This document shows, in pieces, positions 22,117-33,391 of a stretch of DNA of 64,000 bases. This stretch comes from Epiperipatus broadwayi (taxonomy: Eukaryota > Onychophora > Udeonychophora > Euonychophora > Peripatidae). The notes beneath the pieces are model-generated. The model was not told the origin of the DNA, made no database searches, and saw only the letters and a program-made list of their open reading frames with translations. The stretch covers positions 3,059,001 through 3,123,000 of the forward strand of contig JAQFVV010006342.1 of NCBI GenBank assembly GCA_028023455.1. Direction: 5' to 3'. Positions within the stretch are counted from its first letter, which is position 1; every line of letters starts with the position of its first letter. The translations under genes and the position numbers were made by a program.

Positions 22117-22570
22117 CAGATTATCATCTCCCACACACATATATAATCAGTGCTCAGTTTATATTAAGATAGCAAATCTTCTTACTTTAATGGACAGGCT
22201 TCAATCCATTCCAATCTCCAACTCTTCAGCCATCCATACCATTGAAAATCTGATGGAAAACCCAAATCTTATGCTGATACCAATATTAGTGCCATGCCCA
22301 TGTTGATTTCATCATTCTGACCCCTTATGTATAAGACCTTATCCATTTAAATACATAGAAGAGGAATGGTCAGGATGCAGGCTTAATGTGCAAATATTTA
22401 AAATACAGGCGATCTTCACATACCTAGATCCTTCAATGGTATAGATGGCTGAAGAGTTGGAGTGGATTGAAGCCTGTCCAATGAAGTATGAAGATTTGCT
22501 GTCTTAATATAAACTGAGCAATGATTATATATATGTATGGGTATATATATGTGTGGGGGGTGATAATCTA

Positions 22571-22616
22571 AACCAACTAATGCATGCTGGTTTAGCATGA
22601 AATACCTATATTGGTG
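22571..22616 (+). ncRNA. Hammerhead ribozyme relic (F2)
   Basis: Plus strand: stem I ACCAA / TTGGT, stem II TGCT-GGTTT-AGCA and GAAA intact, but the core reads CUAAUGC (G5 and A9 changed). Inactive relic. Confidence 0.55.
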
Positions 22617-22769
22617 ATTATTTATCTTTTCTACATGTACATGGTCATGTGTACCAGTAGTATGAGATAGTTGAAGGGCGTTTGAAAGTCTGAGATCAAA
22701 TCCCCTATATTTACAATAAGGCTCCAGGTATGTGAAGAGTGCCTGTACTTTAAATATTTACACATGTGA

Positions 22770-24185
22770 AACTGATCATTTTTTTATTTACCAACTGATT
22801 TAATCTTTTCAATAATATGTTATCTAATATTATGGAGTCAATGTCTTCTATTGAGATATATCTTAGGTCTTCTATGATTTATCTCTGTTTAGCTCTTTCT
22901 TGCACTAGATGCTATTCTTTTATTAATGTGTGACCAATCATTGTGAATCTTATCCAACTCAGTTCCATCTAAGACATATGAAGCTGAAGATTTTGGACTA
23001 TTATTACTCATTCGATTGTCTGTTCAAGATTTTATGCTTTAAAATCAATTTCATCAATTTGTGTCTCATAGGTTTTTGATTGTATCACATAACCCAGATT
23101 CTACCACTATCCACACTACTTAAATGATCCCATCTATTAATTTTACATTTTTCACAACTCCCAATATCACAATTATCTATTATGTCCACCACTTTGTTTC
23201 ATCTGCAATAGAGAGAATTTCTCTTTTAATGTAATAGAAATGTGCATTTTATCCTTTAATATTTTTATGAGATATTTGCTCTTTCAATATCCTTTTTTTC
23301 AACTTAATTACAGTATTCTTTTCCACACATTAGATGGAATTTTAAAAAGAATATTAGGAGTCATTTTCCTTTCCATTTTGATGACCTCAGAATATCTATT
23401 TTTTTCTGTACAGGAAATATTTTTTTTCTAAACGTGATATGCAGTATTCTTCCATAAACCAGAGGATTGGACTCTTTAGTAACATAAATTTTATATCTTT
23501 GTAATTCTTTTATTAGGTTCTAAGCTAATTCTTTTAGTGTTTTATTGTAATATTCAATAGAAACAAAACCTCTCGCAGGGAAGAAAGGCAGTATATTTGA
23601 TGATATCAATTAAATTATAATTATGAAGTATTTTAAGATAATCATTAAGATCAGGTTTATCTAAGATATATTCCTCGTTATTAGCATTTGATTGAATACT
23701 GAAAATTGATGATGTCTTAAATGACATGCATTGGAGGAAATTTTTTTGCAACAATCCTTTAATTTTATAAACATTTTCGAAGTAATCTTATATGAATTTC
23801 GATTTTCTGGTAAATTATTATTTAACTCCGTAAAATTTATGTAATTACTAAATTTTTCTAATTCTTTACTTTCATTCTTAGTTGTAATGCTGTTACTTTC
23901 ATTTAATTTAAGATGTTTTAGTAAATAATCTTGATTTTCTAAAGAAGAGTTGTCAGGTTCATTCTGTTTACTTGTACTTTTTCTTTTTTCCTTTAAAACC
24001 GGATAAGTTTCGAAACTTGAACTATTTTTTATTTCAGGTAAAATCTCACTGTTTTTCAGCGTCAACTTTTTTGTTTTAATATTGTCTGACAATTTCTCAG
24101 TTTCTTTTTTAAAAAAAAAAAAATTTCCGAGTTGCCATATATATTGGATATTATGCACACATCTTTTTTTTGTTTTGAAAAGCAT
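22770..24185 (-). pseudogene. Degenerate coding-like sequence, possibly a LINE
   Basis: The minus strand has a 174-codon Lys/Asn/Ser-rich frame (24185-23661), then broken frames with coding-like stretches (for example LIKELQRYKIYVTKESNPLV near 23500). No domain recognised. Its position just upstream, on the same strand, of the RT fragment at 21640-21914 suggests one old element interrupted by the F2 dimer, but that is inference. A host exon is not excluded. Confidence 0.3.
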
Positions 24186-24525
24186 GTTATGTGTTAATAC
24201 AAAATCATCCTAATGTAGTGTTAACTTAAAATTAGTATTATCATTTTTAACTACTGCATGTTGAAGGATTCTCCATATTTATTATAATTTCTCTGATTCG
24301 CAGTCTCTTTTCTCTACCCACACCAATGTAACTTCTTTCCAGATCTTTTTACAATCTCTTAGTATCCAATTTAAGACTTTAACTTTCTATCTATTATCAT
24401 TTCTTATAGCAAAACATCCAACCCAACTCCAATTCAGTCTCTTAATTCTTTCAATAATGTTAGTAATATCTGTTTGTTCTCTCCCCCATGTATTTCACTT
24501 TCAATATCTTCTTAATACTCTAAAC

Positions 24526-25214
24526 CAATGGTCTTCAACCCTTGGTCCGTGGACCAGTGCTGGGCGCAGAGGTTTTTTACCGGTCCATGGTAGACTGGCA
24601 GGAAAGTTTGTAATAACAAAATAATAAAAGTTTAAACTTATCAATTAATATAAACAATTTTTATTTATTTATTCATCTCATTTTTACCCAATTAAAAAAA
24701 AAAAAAAAGAAACAGAATGAAAACAAAATCAAATCAATCATACATAAATTAATTTGTTTTTGCGGTCCATGGTAGACTGGCAGGAAAGTTTGTAATAACA
24801 AAATAATAAAAGTTTAAACTTATCAATTAATATAAACAATTTTTATTTATTTATTCATCTCATTTTTACCCAATTAAAAAAAAAAAAAAGAAACAGAACG
24901 AAAACAAAATCAAATCAATCATACATAAATTAATTTGTTTTTCTAGTTATCACAGATGTTTATGGGGGGAGGGTATAGAATTAAATTTTTTATTACTTTT
25001 CTAAAAAAATTAAAAATTAAAAAAAAAAGTTTTTTATTGTACAAACTCCATATATATATATAACTTCATCTAAGGCTAAGCAGTTTACATCTTTAAGAAA
25101 ATTTATCTATAGACTTCTGCCGGTCCGTGAAACCTTATCCTTATTTTTGCTGGTCCGCGAAACCTTATCCTTATTTTTACCAGTCCGCAGGTGTGAAAAG
25201 GTTGAAGACCACTG
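24526..25214. mobile_element. hAT-superfamily non-autonomous transposon with 8-bp TSD
   Basis: Terminal inverted repeats CAATGGTCTTCAACC at the left and GGTTGAAGACCACTG at the right, flanked by a perfect 8-bp duplication CTCTAAAC (24518-24525 and 25215-25222), which is diagnostic of hAT insertion. The subterminal regions repeat a CGGTCCGYGG-type motif several times (about 24581, 25120, 25146, 25185). No transposase. It interrupts the antisense RTE copy. Confidence 0.93.
24581..24943 (+). repeat. Internal tandem duplication in the hAT element, about 182 bp period
   Basis: CGGTCCATGGTAGACTGGCA begins at 24581 and again at 24763, and the following roughly 180 bp are nearly identical up to TTAATTTGTTTTT. 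They differ at a few positions and in poly(A) length, so the duplication is recent. Confidence 0.9.
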
Positions 25215-26193
25215 CTCTAAACATACAACTCTCCATCTTCATTGGGCATCTGAAGACTCTATGTAGCTCTACTGTTATACGTTCAAATCTCATATTCATA
25301 AATAAGAATAAGTAAAACACATCCATTAAAGACTTTTTTTAATAAGTACTCCATCCAAATTTAATTCTATGATTAATTTCATCCATTATGTTCATATCTA
25401 TATAATAATCTCATCAAAGCATTTGTAGTTACAAGCTTTTTCTAAAACAAGATTAATAATCTTTATTTTCTTTTTCTAAAAAAAAGTCCATTGAATGTTA
25501 CTTTAGCTTTTTATCACTTAGCCTTCAGCCTACTTTCTTATATTCCTCTCATAATTCTTTTAACATTTTCTAAAAATCTGAAGCATTATTTGCAAATAAT
25601 TACATCACCTGTAAAGTAATTATTTAAGTAATTTCCACTTACTTTTATTCCCTTTGTTTCCAATTTTAATCCATTAAACATTTCTTGTAAAGTTGCCATA
25701 AAATTTTTTGGAAATATGAGATCACCCTTTCATACATCCTTCTCAGTGCTAAATTTCTTAGTATCCCTATGTAATTTAATCAACTCTCTTGTATTTTGCT
25801 AAATATACTTCAGAGTATTACAGTATCCTGGATCGATGTTTTGAAGGTTCTAACCTTTATACATTGTCAATATACTTATAGAACCAAATGGCTTTTCATA
25901 ATCTATAAATCCAAAGCTTAATGACAAATAGTATTTATTAGTTCTTTCAATAACCTATTTCAATATATAGTTGTAAACCACTAAGCTAAAACCACTTTTA
26001 AATCCTGTTTTTTTTGATTGGTTTGAATCCAAAGTTCAGACAAGTTATAACTATCTTGATAAAGATTTGTACAGAATTGAAAAATCCATACTTACTAATG
26101 CTTTTTTATTAACTTTTGTAATAATATTATTATTACTTTATTGTTTCAATTCTTTGGTATATCTTTACTAATAAGACATTTGCTATATAATTT

Positions 26194-26857
26194 GCCTGGA
26201 GTTTGCGATGATGGTATATTATTAGATGTGATATGTTGGACTACTTCCATCACCTATGAGTGAATGTGTACAGTGATTGAAAGAACACAAGCTAATGGTT
26301 AAAAGAGAAAAGATAGATGTGTCTACCATAGCAGACCATGTATGTACTAATGATCATATGTTTAATTAGGAAAATACAAAGATATTGGATAAAGAGGAAA
26401 AAATGCATAGAAGAAAATTCAAGGAAGCTGCTCATATGACAATGGTAAAAAATCCTATAAGTCAACTCAGGGTGGCAATACACAATGTATAGAAGCCTCT
26501 TATTAATTTTGCTCTTAGGAAAAATTAATATTAATAAAAAAAATTAAATTAATTGAAGGGCTTGTGGAAAAAATTGAAGAACTCAGGAGGATTTGAACCA
26601 ACTCTCATATATAAATATATCAAATTTCTACTATTTGTTGCCTTTGACAGAATAGCTCAGTTGGTTAGAACATTTGCCTTAAATTCAATACCCTAAGTTT
26701 ACTTGAAATGCCGTGCAATTATTAACCTGTGTTGTCTATTTGTATGTTATTACTAACAAGTTGTTTGTATTTGAAAAGTTTAAATAAAGTTTAAAATTTT
26801 TTGTACATTCAACATTCACTCATAGATGATGGGAAATAGTCCAACATATCACATCTA
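26194..26857 (+). mobile_element. Penelope-like element B, truncated copy with a foldback 5' end
   Basis: Begins with the reverse complement of its own 3' end (TAGATGTGATATGTTGGACT, about 26222-26241) and switches at about 26274 into sense endonuclease sequence (LKEHKLMVKREK, frame broken), followed by the 3' untranslated region. A near-perfect 16-bp duplication ATTTGCTATAWAATTT (26178-26193 and 26858-26873) flanks it. The tRNA-like A box ATAGCTCAGTTGG lies at about 26652-26664. The hammerhead region present in the 31.4 kb copy is deleted. Confidence 0.82.
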
Positions 26858-27784
26858 ATTTGCTATAAAATTTTGACAAAGACATATATTTCCTCACCCA
26901 CTTCTAATATAATTTCATTACTTCCAAAAGCTTTTCCCTTTTTTATAGATTTAATGCATATCTTACCACTTCATTTAAATTGCTGAGTACATCCGTATAA
27001 AAACCCTATATTTCATTACAATGAAAAATTTTGGTATGGATTATATGCATATGATAGCTTCCATTAAAGTGAATAACTAATCTTTACATTCTTTATGATA
27101 CACCATCAATCTCCTTAATATTAGTTTCTAATTTTTATTTGCAATGAATTCCCTACTCTTGTGCTTGTGTGCCTTTGTAATAAGGTACATGCCCACTTTC
27201 TGAATTAATTGTTTCTTCACCTTTGCCACTAACCGATGCTTTAACTAGTATCTTTACAGCTTCCAGGAAATAAGAGCCATAATACTTTTTCCTTTCATGA
27301 CTGTAAATCTTCACAGCAAACCTTCATTCTGTGTAATATCTAATGATACTTCACTTTAAAGGCAACTAAGAAAAAAGACTACGGTCTTTCTTGGCCCTTA
27401 AACTTAGAGATATAAAACCAATAAACTTTCCCTACTGGCAGATGCACCGTGATAAGCAGTTCATGTGTTGTCACATACCATATAAGTGTAGAAAAATGTT
27501 ATTAGGAGTTTGCTCAGTTCCTTTATGGTCTCAAAGAATAAGCAAATAATTTTCTTTTAGATATTCTAAATGTAATAGTACTGTATATCAAATATTTAAA
27601 ATGAATTAACAGGAATTTCTAAAAATATTTTTGGTATAGTAATTTATTTCTTAAAATGTATATCCCCTATCAATGATTTTAGTTTGCTCTTCAACTAGAG
27701 TCCTTCCACTTTTGAATCAAATGCCACAATGGAGATTTAAATAAAGCTGTTTCAAAAATATATAAATATTTTTACTTTTTAATA

Positions 27785-27935
27785 ATCTGATGGCTTATTA
27801 GTCAGGGATTTTTAAGAATTTGAGCACTAAAATTGGCAATTGAATCTTAATCCATAGACCTAGAACTGCAGAATCTTTAATCTATTACTGCATCAAAATT
27901 GGCAGGACTTTGTGGTTAGTCATAGAGACACCACA
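27785..27935 (-). repeat. tRNA-derived SINE-like repeat (family S2), diverged
   Basis: The reverse complement aligns with the copy at 28600-28740: a degraded A box (GATGCAGTAATAG), then CTGCAGTTCTAGGTCTATGG, and a shared core ending AAGCCATCAGATTATT. Confidence 0.5.
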
Positions 27936-28599
27936 GGCAAATTCATCAAAAAATTGACTGTTTCTATTAGGAAGCATTTCATTCATTCTCTTCATATCCT
28001 TTTGATTTTAAAGATGTTACAAATATCCTTTTACACGAGTATTTGTTTGATGACTAGAAAAGATGTTACTAAATAATAAACCCATCACTAGCAAAAATGA
28101 AAATATTTAAACATCTCAAATAAATAAAAATCAAACTGATATTATAATTTCATTGCGGTCTTATCTAGTGGATGGTCACCTCTCTGCCTACTCTCTAGAC
28201 AGAATACACAAGATCATCCATTACACTATGGCAATATAATATTTTTAAACGTTTCTTTCATCAGGCATGAGCATTGAATCCATTAATGCCTCCATTCCCC
28301 TTTGTATTATAATGCTTGAACTGATGGTACAAAATTTTCAGGGATTCTAATATTTTGTGCTCAAACCAACCGACCTTAAGTTCCATTTTATGATAATTAT
28401 TGGATGATAACATAAAATATTTTAGTGTGGAGACATATAAGTCATCATGAGTAGTTGCTTGAATCATTTGATTCTTATATTGATCAAAGTTAAATTTGTA
28501 AACATGTTGAATGTTTCTTATAAAGATTCTTTATAGCTGCAAAATTCCATATATATTAATAAATGGAAATATATATTTTTTCTTGACTATTTTCAATAA

Positions 28600-28740
28600 C
28601 AATAATCTGATGATTTAATCCCTGGGAGTTCATAAATTTAAGCACTGGAGGTGACAAATCTGGGCTGCAGTCCACAGACTTTGAACTCCAGATTTTGCCA
28701 TCCTATCACTGTACCAAATCACAAAAGGCACTATTTCCAT
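28600..28740 (-). repeat. tRNA-derived SINE-like repeat (family S2)
   Basis: The reverse complement shows an RNA polymerase III-type A box TGGTACAGTGATAGGATGGC and, about 20 bases on, a B-box-like GGAGTTCAAAGTC, then a core ending in CATCAGATTATTGTT. Relatives lie at 27.8, 33.2 and 46.2 kb in the same orientation. Non-coding. Confidence 0.6.
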
Positions 28741-29221
28741 TTACTTATATTAAAAAAACCTAACTATTATAAACCTTTCATGGCAATGATCATCTGTCAG
28801 CATTATCTATGATAATGAGATTATGTCTGTGTGAAATTTTTCACTCTTATTTATACAAATAGTATTTCTAATGACAATCTCTTTTTTGGTTTATAACATT
28901 TTATCCTTTGTCTCTCCATCTTTGTTTCTTTTTGTGTCTTCTTCTTCTGAAATTAGAATAGCTATAGTCTTCTGTGAGTACCTAACGCTGTAAGAAACTC
29001 TTGAATATTTATGATTTAAGTCTAAATTTTAAGATATTAAGTGATTGGCAAGAAATAACTAATTACTGATGATGATGATCAGTTGTAATTGCTTAGCTAT
29101 AGTACTTTAATTTCTAGTTATTTCATTTCCTGCTGGATAGAAGTGTTGCTTTGATAACATTGCTGATATTAAATTGAATAATTTTAAGTATTGTCTGAGA
29201 TAATATTTTATGTAGGAGGAG

Positions 29222-30595
29222 TAGAGAGGCAGTAAGATAATTAGATGTGATATGTTGACTATTTCCATCATCTATGAGTGGATGTTGAATGTATAGAAAA
29301 ATTTTAAACTTTATTTAAACTTTCCAAATGCAAACAACTTGTTAGTAATAACACACAAATAGACAACACCGGTTAGTAATTACACAATATTTTGAATAGA
29401 GGTTGAAATCACACCTTTAGATTCTTGAATATTGAATTTAAGGCAAACACTTTACCAACTGAGCTATTCTGTCAAAGGCAACATATAGTAGAAAACTGAT
29501 ATATTTATATATGAGGGTTGGTTCAAATCCTCCTGAGTCCTTCAATTTTTTTTTTTTATGTAGTAAGGCTAATTATTATTTTTTAATTATTATTACTGTT
29601 TAATATTTTTCCTAAGAACAAGATTAATTAGAGGCTTCCATACATTGTGTATTGCCACACTGGGTTGTCTTATATGATTATTTACCATTGCCATATGAGC
29701 AGCTTCCTTGAATTGTCTTCTATGCATTGTTTCATCTTTATCCAATATCCTAGTATTTTCCCAATTAAACATATAGTCATTAGCACATACATAATCTGCT
29801 ATGGTAGACACATCTGCTTTTTCTCTTTTAACCATTAGTTTGTGCTCTTTTAATTGCTGTTCAACAGGGTGACAGGTCTCACCAATGTATTTTGATCCAT
29901 ATTCACATGGCATTTCATAGACACAGTTTTTATTCTTCAGCATTTACAGTTTAGATTTAGTAAAAGTTAGAATTCCTCAAAATGTTGTATGGCTTTGGAA
30001 AGCTGCTCTAATGTTATATTGATTGCAGATTTTTTTAAAATTTGTCCACCATTCCTGATATGTATGGATACACTACCATACCAATAATTGTTTTCTCTTT
30101 TGGTATTTCTTTTTGTTGTCTGTTGAAGCTTTTCTTGATGACCACTGATGGATAACCATTCTTCATAAGCATTTGTTCTATGTGAATATTTTCTTATGGT
30201 ATGACTGGATGCATATGGCCAAGTACTTGCAAGTGCGTGTTGTTTTCCTATACACTGTTGTTTTTACTTTGCCCTGAGGGAATCTTGTCACAAGAATATA
30301 TCTAAGAATGCCAATTTTTGTTCTTGTTCTGATTCCATTGTGAATTTAATTGTAGGAGATATGTTGTTAATGTGCATCAGGAATGACTGTAATTGTGCCT
30401 CACCATGTGGCCAAACCACAAATGTATCATCAACTTATCAAAGCTATGCTTTAGGTGGACATGGAGTAGTATTTATGGCTGTGGTTCCAAGTTCTTCCAT
30501 ATAAATGTTCCTGAGCAAGGGTGGCAAAACTCCCTTAGCATGGAATTGTACTATCACCATGGAACAGAGCAAAGGAGGTTTGTTCAGAAACCAGT
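29222..30595 (-). pseudogene. Penelope-like element B, minus copy: RT C-terminus plus GIY-YIG endonuclease
   Basis: Minus strand from 30595: RT sequence with the PLE catalytic motif VDDTFVVWPHGEAQLQSF (YVDD region near 30430-30370), then the linker (RKSFNRQQKEIPKEKTII), then the endonuclease frame 29943-29593: CVYEMPCEYGSKYIGETCHP (GIY-YIG signature), EQQLKEHKLM, and NW/ENTRILDK. The RT N-terminus is missing and frames are broken. The 3' region to 29222 includes the tRNA-like A box and ends near TAGATGTGATATG. It joins the plus-strand copy head to head at about 30595. Confidence 0.87.
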
Positions 30596-31620
30596 TATTT
30601 GGAAAAAGAAAATATTCACATAGAACAAATGCTTATGAAGAATGGTTATCCATCAGCAGTCATCAGAAAAACCTTCAATAGACAACCCAAAGAGACACCA
30701 AAAGAGAAGACAATTATTGTTACTGTAGCGTATCCATACATACCAGGAATGGTGGACAAATTAAAGAAAATCTGCAGTCAATATAACATTAGAACAGCTT
30801 TCCAAAGCCATACCACACTTCGAGGAATTTTTTACTTCTACTAAGTCTAAACTGGAAATACTGAAGAACAAAAACTGGGTCTATAAAATGTCATGTAAAT
30901 GTGGAAGGAAATACATTGGTGAGACCTGATGCCCTGTTGAACAGCGATTGAAGGAGCACAAACTAATGATTAAAAGAGAAAACACAGATGTGTTTACTAC
31001 AGCAGATTATGTATGTACTAATGACCATATGTTTAATTGGGAAAATATGAGGATATTGGATAAAGAGGGAAAAATGCATAGAAGAAAATTCAAGGAAGCT
31101 GCTCATATAACAATGATAAATAATCCTATAAGTCAACCCAGTGTGGCATTACACAATGTATGGAAGCCTCTAATTAATCTTGGTTTTTATGAAAAATATT
31201 AAATAATAATAATAATTAAAAAAACTAATTAGCCTTACTCATAAAAAAATTGAAGGACTCAAGAGGATTTGAACCAACCCTCATATATAAATATATCAAA
31301 TTTCTACTATATGTTGTCTTTGACAGAATAGCTCAGTTGATAGAGCCTTTGCCTTAAAATTTGATATTCAAAATCTAAAAGTGTGAGTTCAACTTCTAAG
31401 CAAATTGTGTCACTATGCATATAGGCCAGAAATACCTGAAGAAGAGTAGAGAATAATACTACTCAAAATGTCATGTAATTACTAACCTGTGTTGTCTATT
31501 TGTGTGTTATTACTAACAAGTTGTTAGTATTTGGAAAGTTTAAATAAAGTTCACTCATAAATGATAGAAATAGTCAAACATATCACATCTTATAATATAC
31601 CATCATTACAAACCTTCAGA
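30596..31620 (+). pseudogene. Penelope-like element B, plus copy: linker plus GIY-YIG endonuclease
   Basis: Plus strand: linker frame 30599-30844 (VAYPYIPGMVDKLKKICSQY), an in-frame break, then CKCGRKYIGET with a stop in place of the next residue, and the endonuclease C-terminal frame 30948-31202 (MKEHKLMIKRENTDVFTTAD). The 3' region has the tRNA-like A box (ATAGCTCAGTTGATAGAGC, 31328-31346), a B-box-like GTGAGTTCAACTTC, and a decayed hammerhead. It mirrors the copy at 29222-30595, so the two form an inverted dimer. Confidence 0.87.
31432..31476 (+). ncRNA. Decayed hammerhead ribozyme in PLE 3' region
   Basis: Core CUGAAGA at 31436-31442 (fits CUGANGA), a long stem II GAGTAG / CTACTC, then AAAA-TGTC-ATGT, where an active PLE motif would be expected to read GAAA-CGTC-GTGT. 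All three inferred differences are CpG to TpG/CpA transitions. HHR motifs in PLE terminal repeats are established for animals; this copy is predicted inactive. Confidence 0.6.
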
Positions 31621-32392
31621 CAAAACCAATAAGATAATATTACAAATTTTATTTATAATTAACACTAGATATTACATGCAACAGTTCATAAGTTTATTAT
31701 GTAGTAATAATTAATTAGGAACAAAAGCCCTTGTGACAACAATTTGATTTTAGTTTTATCACTATTGCTTGGTTACTTATGAGAGATGTAGTTCATAACC
31801 AATAACTAAGTTCACAAAAACATCAACAATGTTTCTGCTACGATTAGTATATGTGTAGCTTTATAGGTACTTCTGGTTAATTCCCATCATGCAATTTGAG
31901 TTTTGGTAATTGTCTTAATGGTGATAATTCCAAACTTGCTGCTCTATTTAACAATAAGACCCAGACTGCAACATAGAAATGGATTTCTCTAATAATTGCT
32001 TCAGAATATCATTATTTAAAAATACAGTATACAAATTGTTAGTTCAATTCAACTTGGTTGCACCCACAGTAAACAAATGTTACCACTATATCATATTTTA
32101 TTCTCTTTTCTGCTGAATATCAGCCATAACAAACTTGTGTGGTATTGTAAATAATATATTTCTTGTAAATTAAGATTTATAACTATTATTTCTGCATTTT
32201 AGCTGGGTACTGCCTTATATGTCAAAATTATTTTTATTATATTAATAATTTTCATTAATAAAAATATTACTTTCCCCACTGTATGTAATAACAGTTGTTT
32301 ATTTAACGCTTTAGTCAATTTATTGATTAATTATTTCACCCTTCCATAATAAATCCATTTATCTTTCATATTTTTTCCATATTTGTTTTTCC
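31621..32392. other. AT-rich DNA, no gene recognised
   Basis: Nothing recognisable on either strand. Confidence 0.35.
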
Positions 32393-32482
32393 TATGTATC
32401 AAAGCATCAGCCAGGAAGTGAACCCATAACAACTGTCTGCAAGCAACTGTTTGCAAGGAAGCTGCACTAATGCCAACACTCA
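32393..32482 (-). repeat. tRNA-Gly-derived mini-SINE, decayed
   Basis: The reverse complement runs from AGTGTTGGCATTAGTGCAGC through CTTGCAA (former anticodon loop) to GGGTTCACTTCCTGGC (B-box region) and the shared tail GATGCTTTGATACATAGG. Same family as 20134-20205. Confidence 0.65.
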
Positions 32483-32542
32483 TAGTTTCCAAGCCTTTCC
32501 AGATTAACAATTTTGCCAAAATCAAACTAATTTAGCAATATA

Positions 32543-33065
32543 CAGGGTGTCCATTAAGTCCTTGTGCAATTTTAAAAATTTATAACTTTATTAGTATTTG
32601 TGATAGAGAAATTATGTAGAAGGTATTGGAAATAAGAAAATCTATATTTTTTGTTTTATTGTATTTTTTTAAGTTTTCACCCATCATCATTAGTAATACA
32701 AAGGATATTGTGACGTGGCCTACCGGATTGTTGCTTACCATGCATTGAGCCCATCTCTTTGAATTTTTTCATCCATTTGGCAATAGAGTTCCTATGAGGT
32801 GGTTCTAAACTTTCTTTGTACAGCAATAGTAGATTTCAGTTCAGCAAACTAAAGGATATAGTTTACTTTTTATTCAGTTGAAGCCATGGGTCACATAATA
32901 CTGAAGAAGTATTTTTCAAGTTTCAAAAAATTATAAAATTATTGTGTTGAAAAGTTACTCAATAATTTTACTTAATTAGATTAAGCTTTCTAATACTTTT
33001 TAGACGTTTCTTCTATCACGAGTTATAAATTTTTTAAATTGCACACGGACTTTATGGACATGCTG
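32543..33065 (-). mobile_element. Tc1/mariner-type transposon remnant
   Basis: Terminal inverted repeats CAGGGTGTCCATTAAGTCC at the left and GGACTTTATGGACATGCTG at the right, matched inward through GTGCAATTT...TTATAAC. A TA dinucleotide flanks each end (32541-32542 and 33066-33067). The minus strand near 32880-32700 still encodes the transposase DNA-binding N-terminus: PPHRNSIAKWMKKFKEMGSM then SGRPRHN (paired helix-turn-helix and GRPR hook). The DDE/D catalytic domain is deleted, so this is a non-autonomous derivative. Confidence 0.87.
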
Positions 33066-33159
33066 TATGTCTTTTTTCTTTTTCAAAATCATTCTTGGCT
33101 GTAAAATATTCTTATGCTTGTGGAAACTTACAAAATATTAAATGTAAAATAATGATGAT

Positions 33160-33278
33160 AATAATAATAAACAGGTTCATTGCTCAGGAATTCATAATAA
33201 ATTTGAATACCAGCTCTGAGCCTGACTTCTGGGTCTTCAGCCAATAATCTGCCATTTTACGAGTGTCATGTAAAATTA
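33160..33278 (-). repeat. tRNA-derived SINE-like repeat (family S2)
   Basis: The reverse complement resembles 28600-28740: CGTAAAATGGCAGATTATTG, a B-box-like GCTCAGAGCTGG region, and the shared core ATTCCTGAGCAATGAACC. Diverged. Confidence 0.45.
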
Positions 33279-33391
33279 ATTTTGATAATACCATAAAATA
33301 AAAATAAATTTAATTCATTATGTTGTTTTATATATAAATAAATAAAACGGGAAAAGTTTATACAACAATAATTATTAGTAATATATAGGGT

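Larger units (their letters stand above)
21915..22760. mobile_element. F2 inverted dimer
   Basis: Left half about 21915-22250 is the reverse complement of the right half about 22434-22760. Matching landmarks include TCTTCGCATACCTGGAGCC (about 21938) with GGCTCCAGGTATGTGAAGA (about 22723), and the hammerheads at 22071-22116 and 22571-22616. A central non-palindromic spacer (about 22251-22433) contains another copy of the outer end (AGGCGATCTTCACATACCT). No coding capacity. Confidence 0.75.
24230..27000 (-). pseudogene. RTE element, antisense, interrupted by hAT and PLE insertions
   Basis: The reverse complement matches the RTE at 5397-6554: the 3' end lies near 24240, the C-terminal module (EQTDITNIIERIKRLNWSW) at about 24430-24490, then a hAT insertion (24526-25214), the RT palm region to about 26000 (FIDYEKPF), and a PLE insertion (26194-26857). 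Upstream RT sequence (KKGKAFGSNEIILEV) resumes at about 26880-26960. Many stops. The 5' limit is uncertain and may reach about 27250. Confidence 0.8.
27001..29221. other. Non-genic DNA with two SINE copies
   Basis: Apart from the SINE-like repeats at 27785-27935 and 28600-28740 I recognise nothing. 27000-27250 may hold the decayed 5' part of the antisense RTE. Confidence 0.35.
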
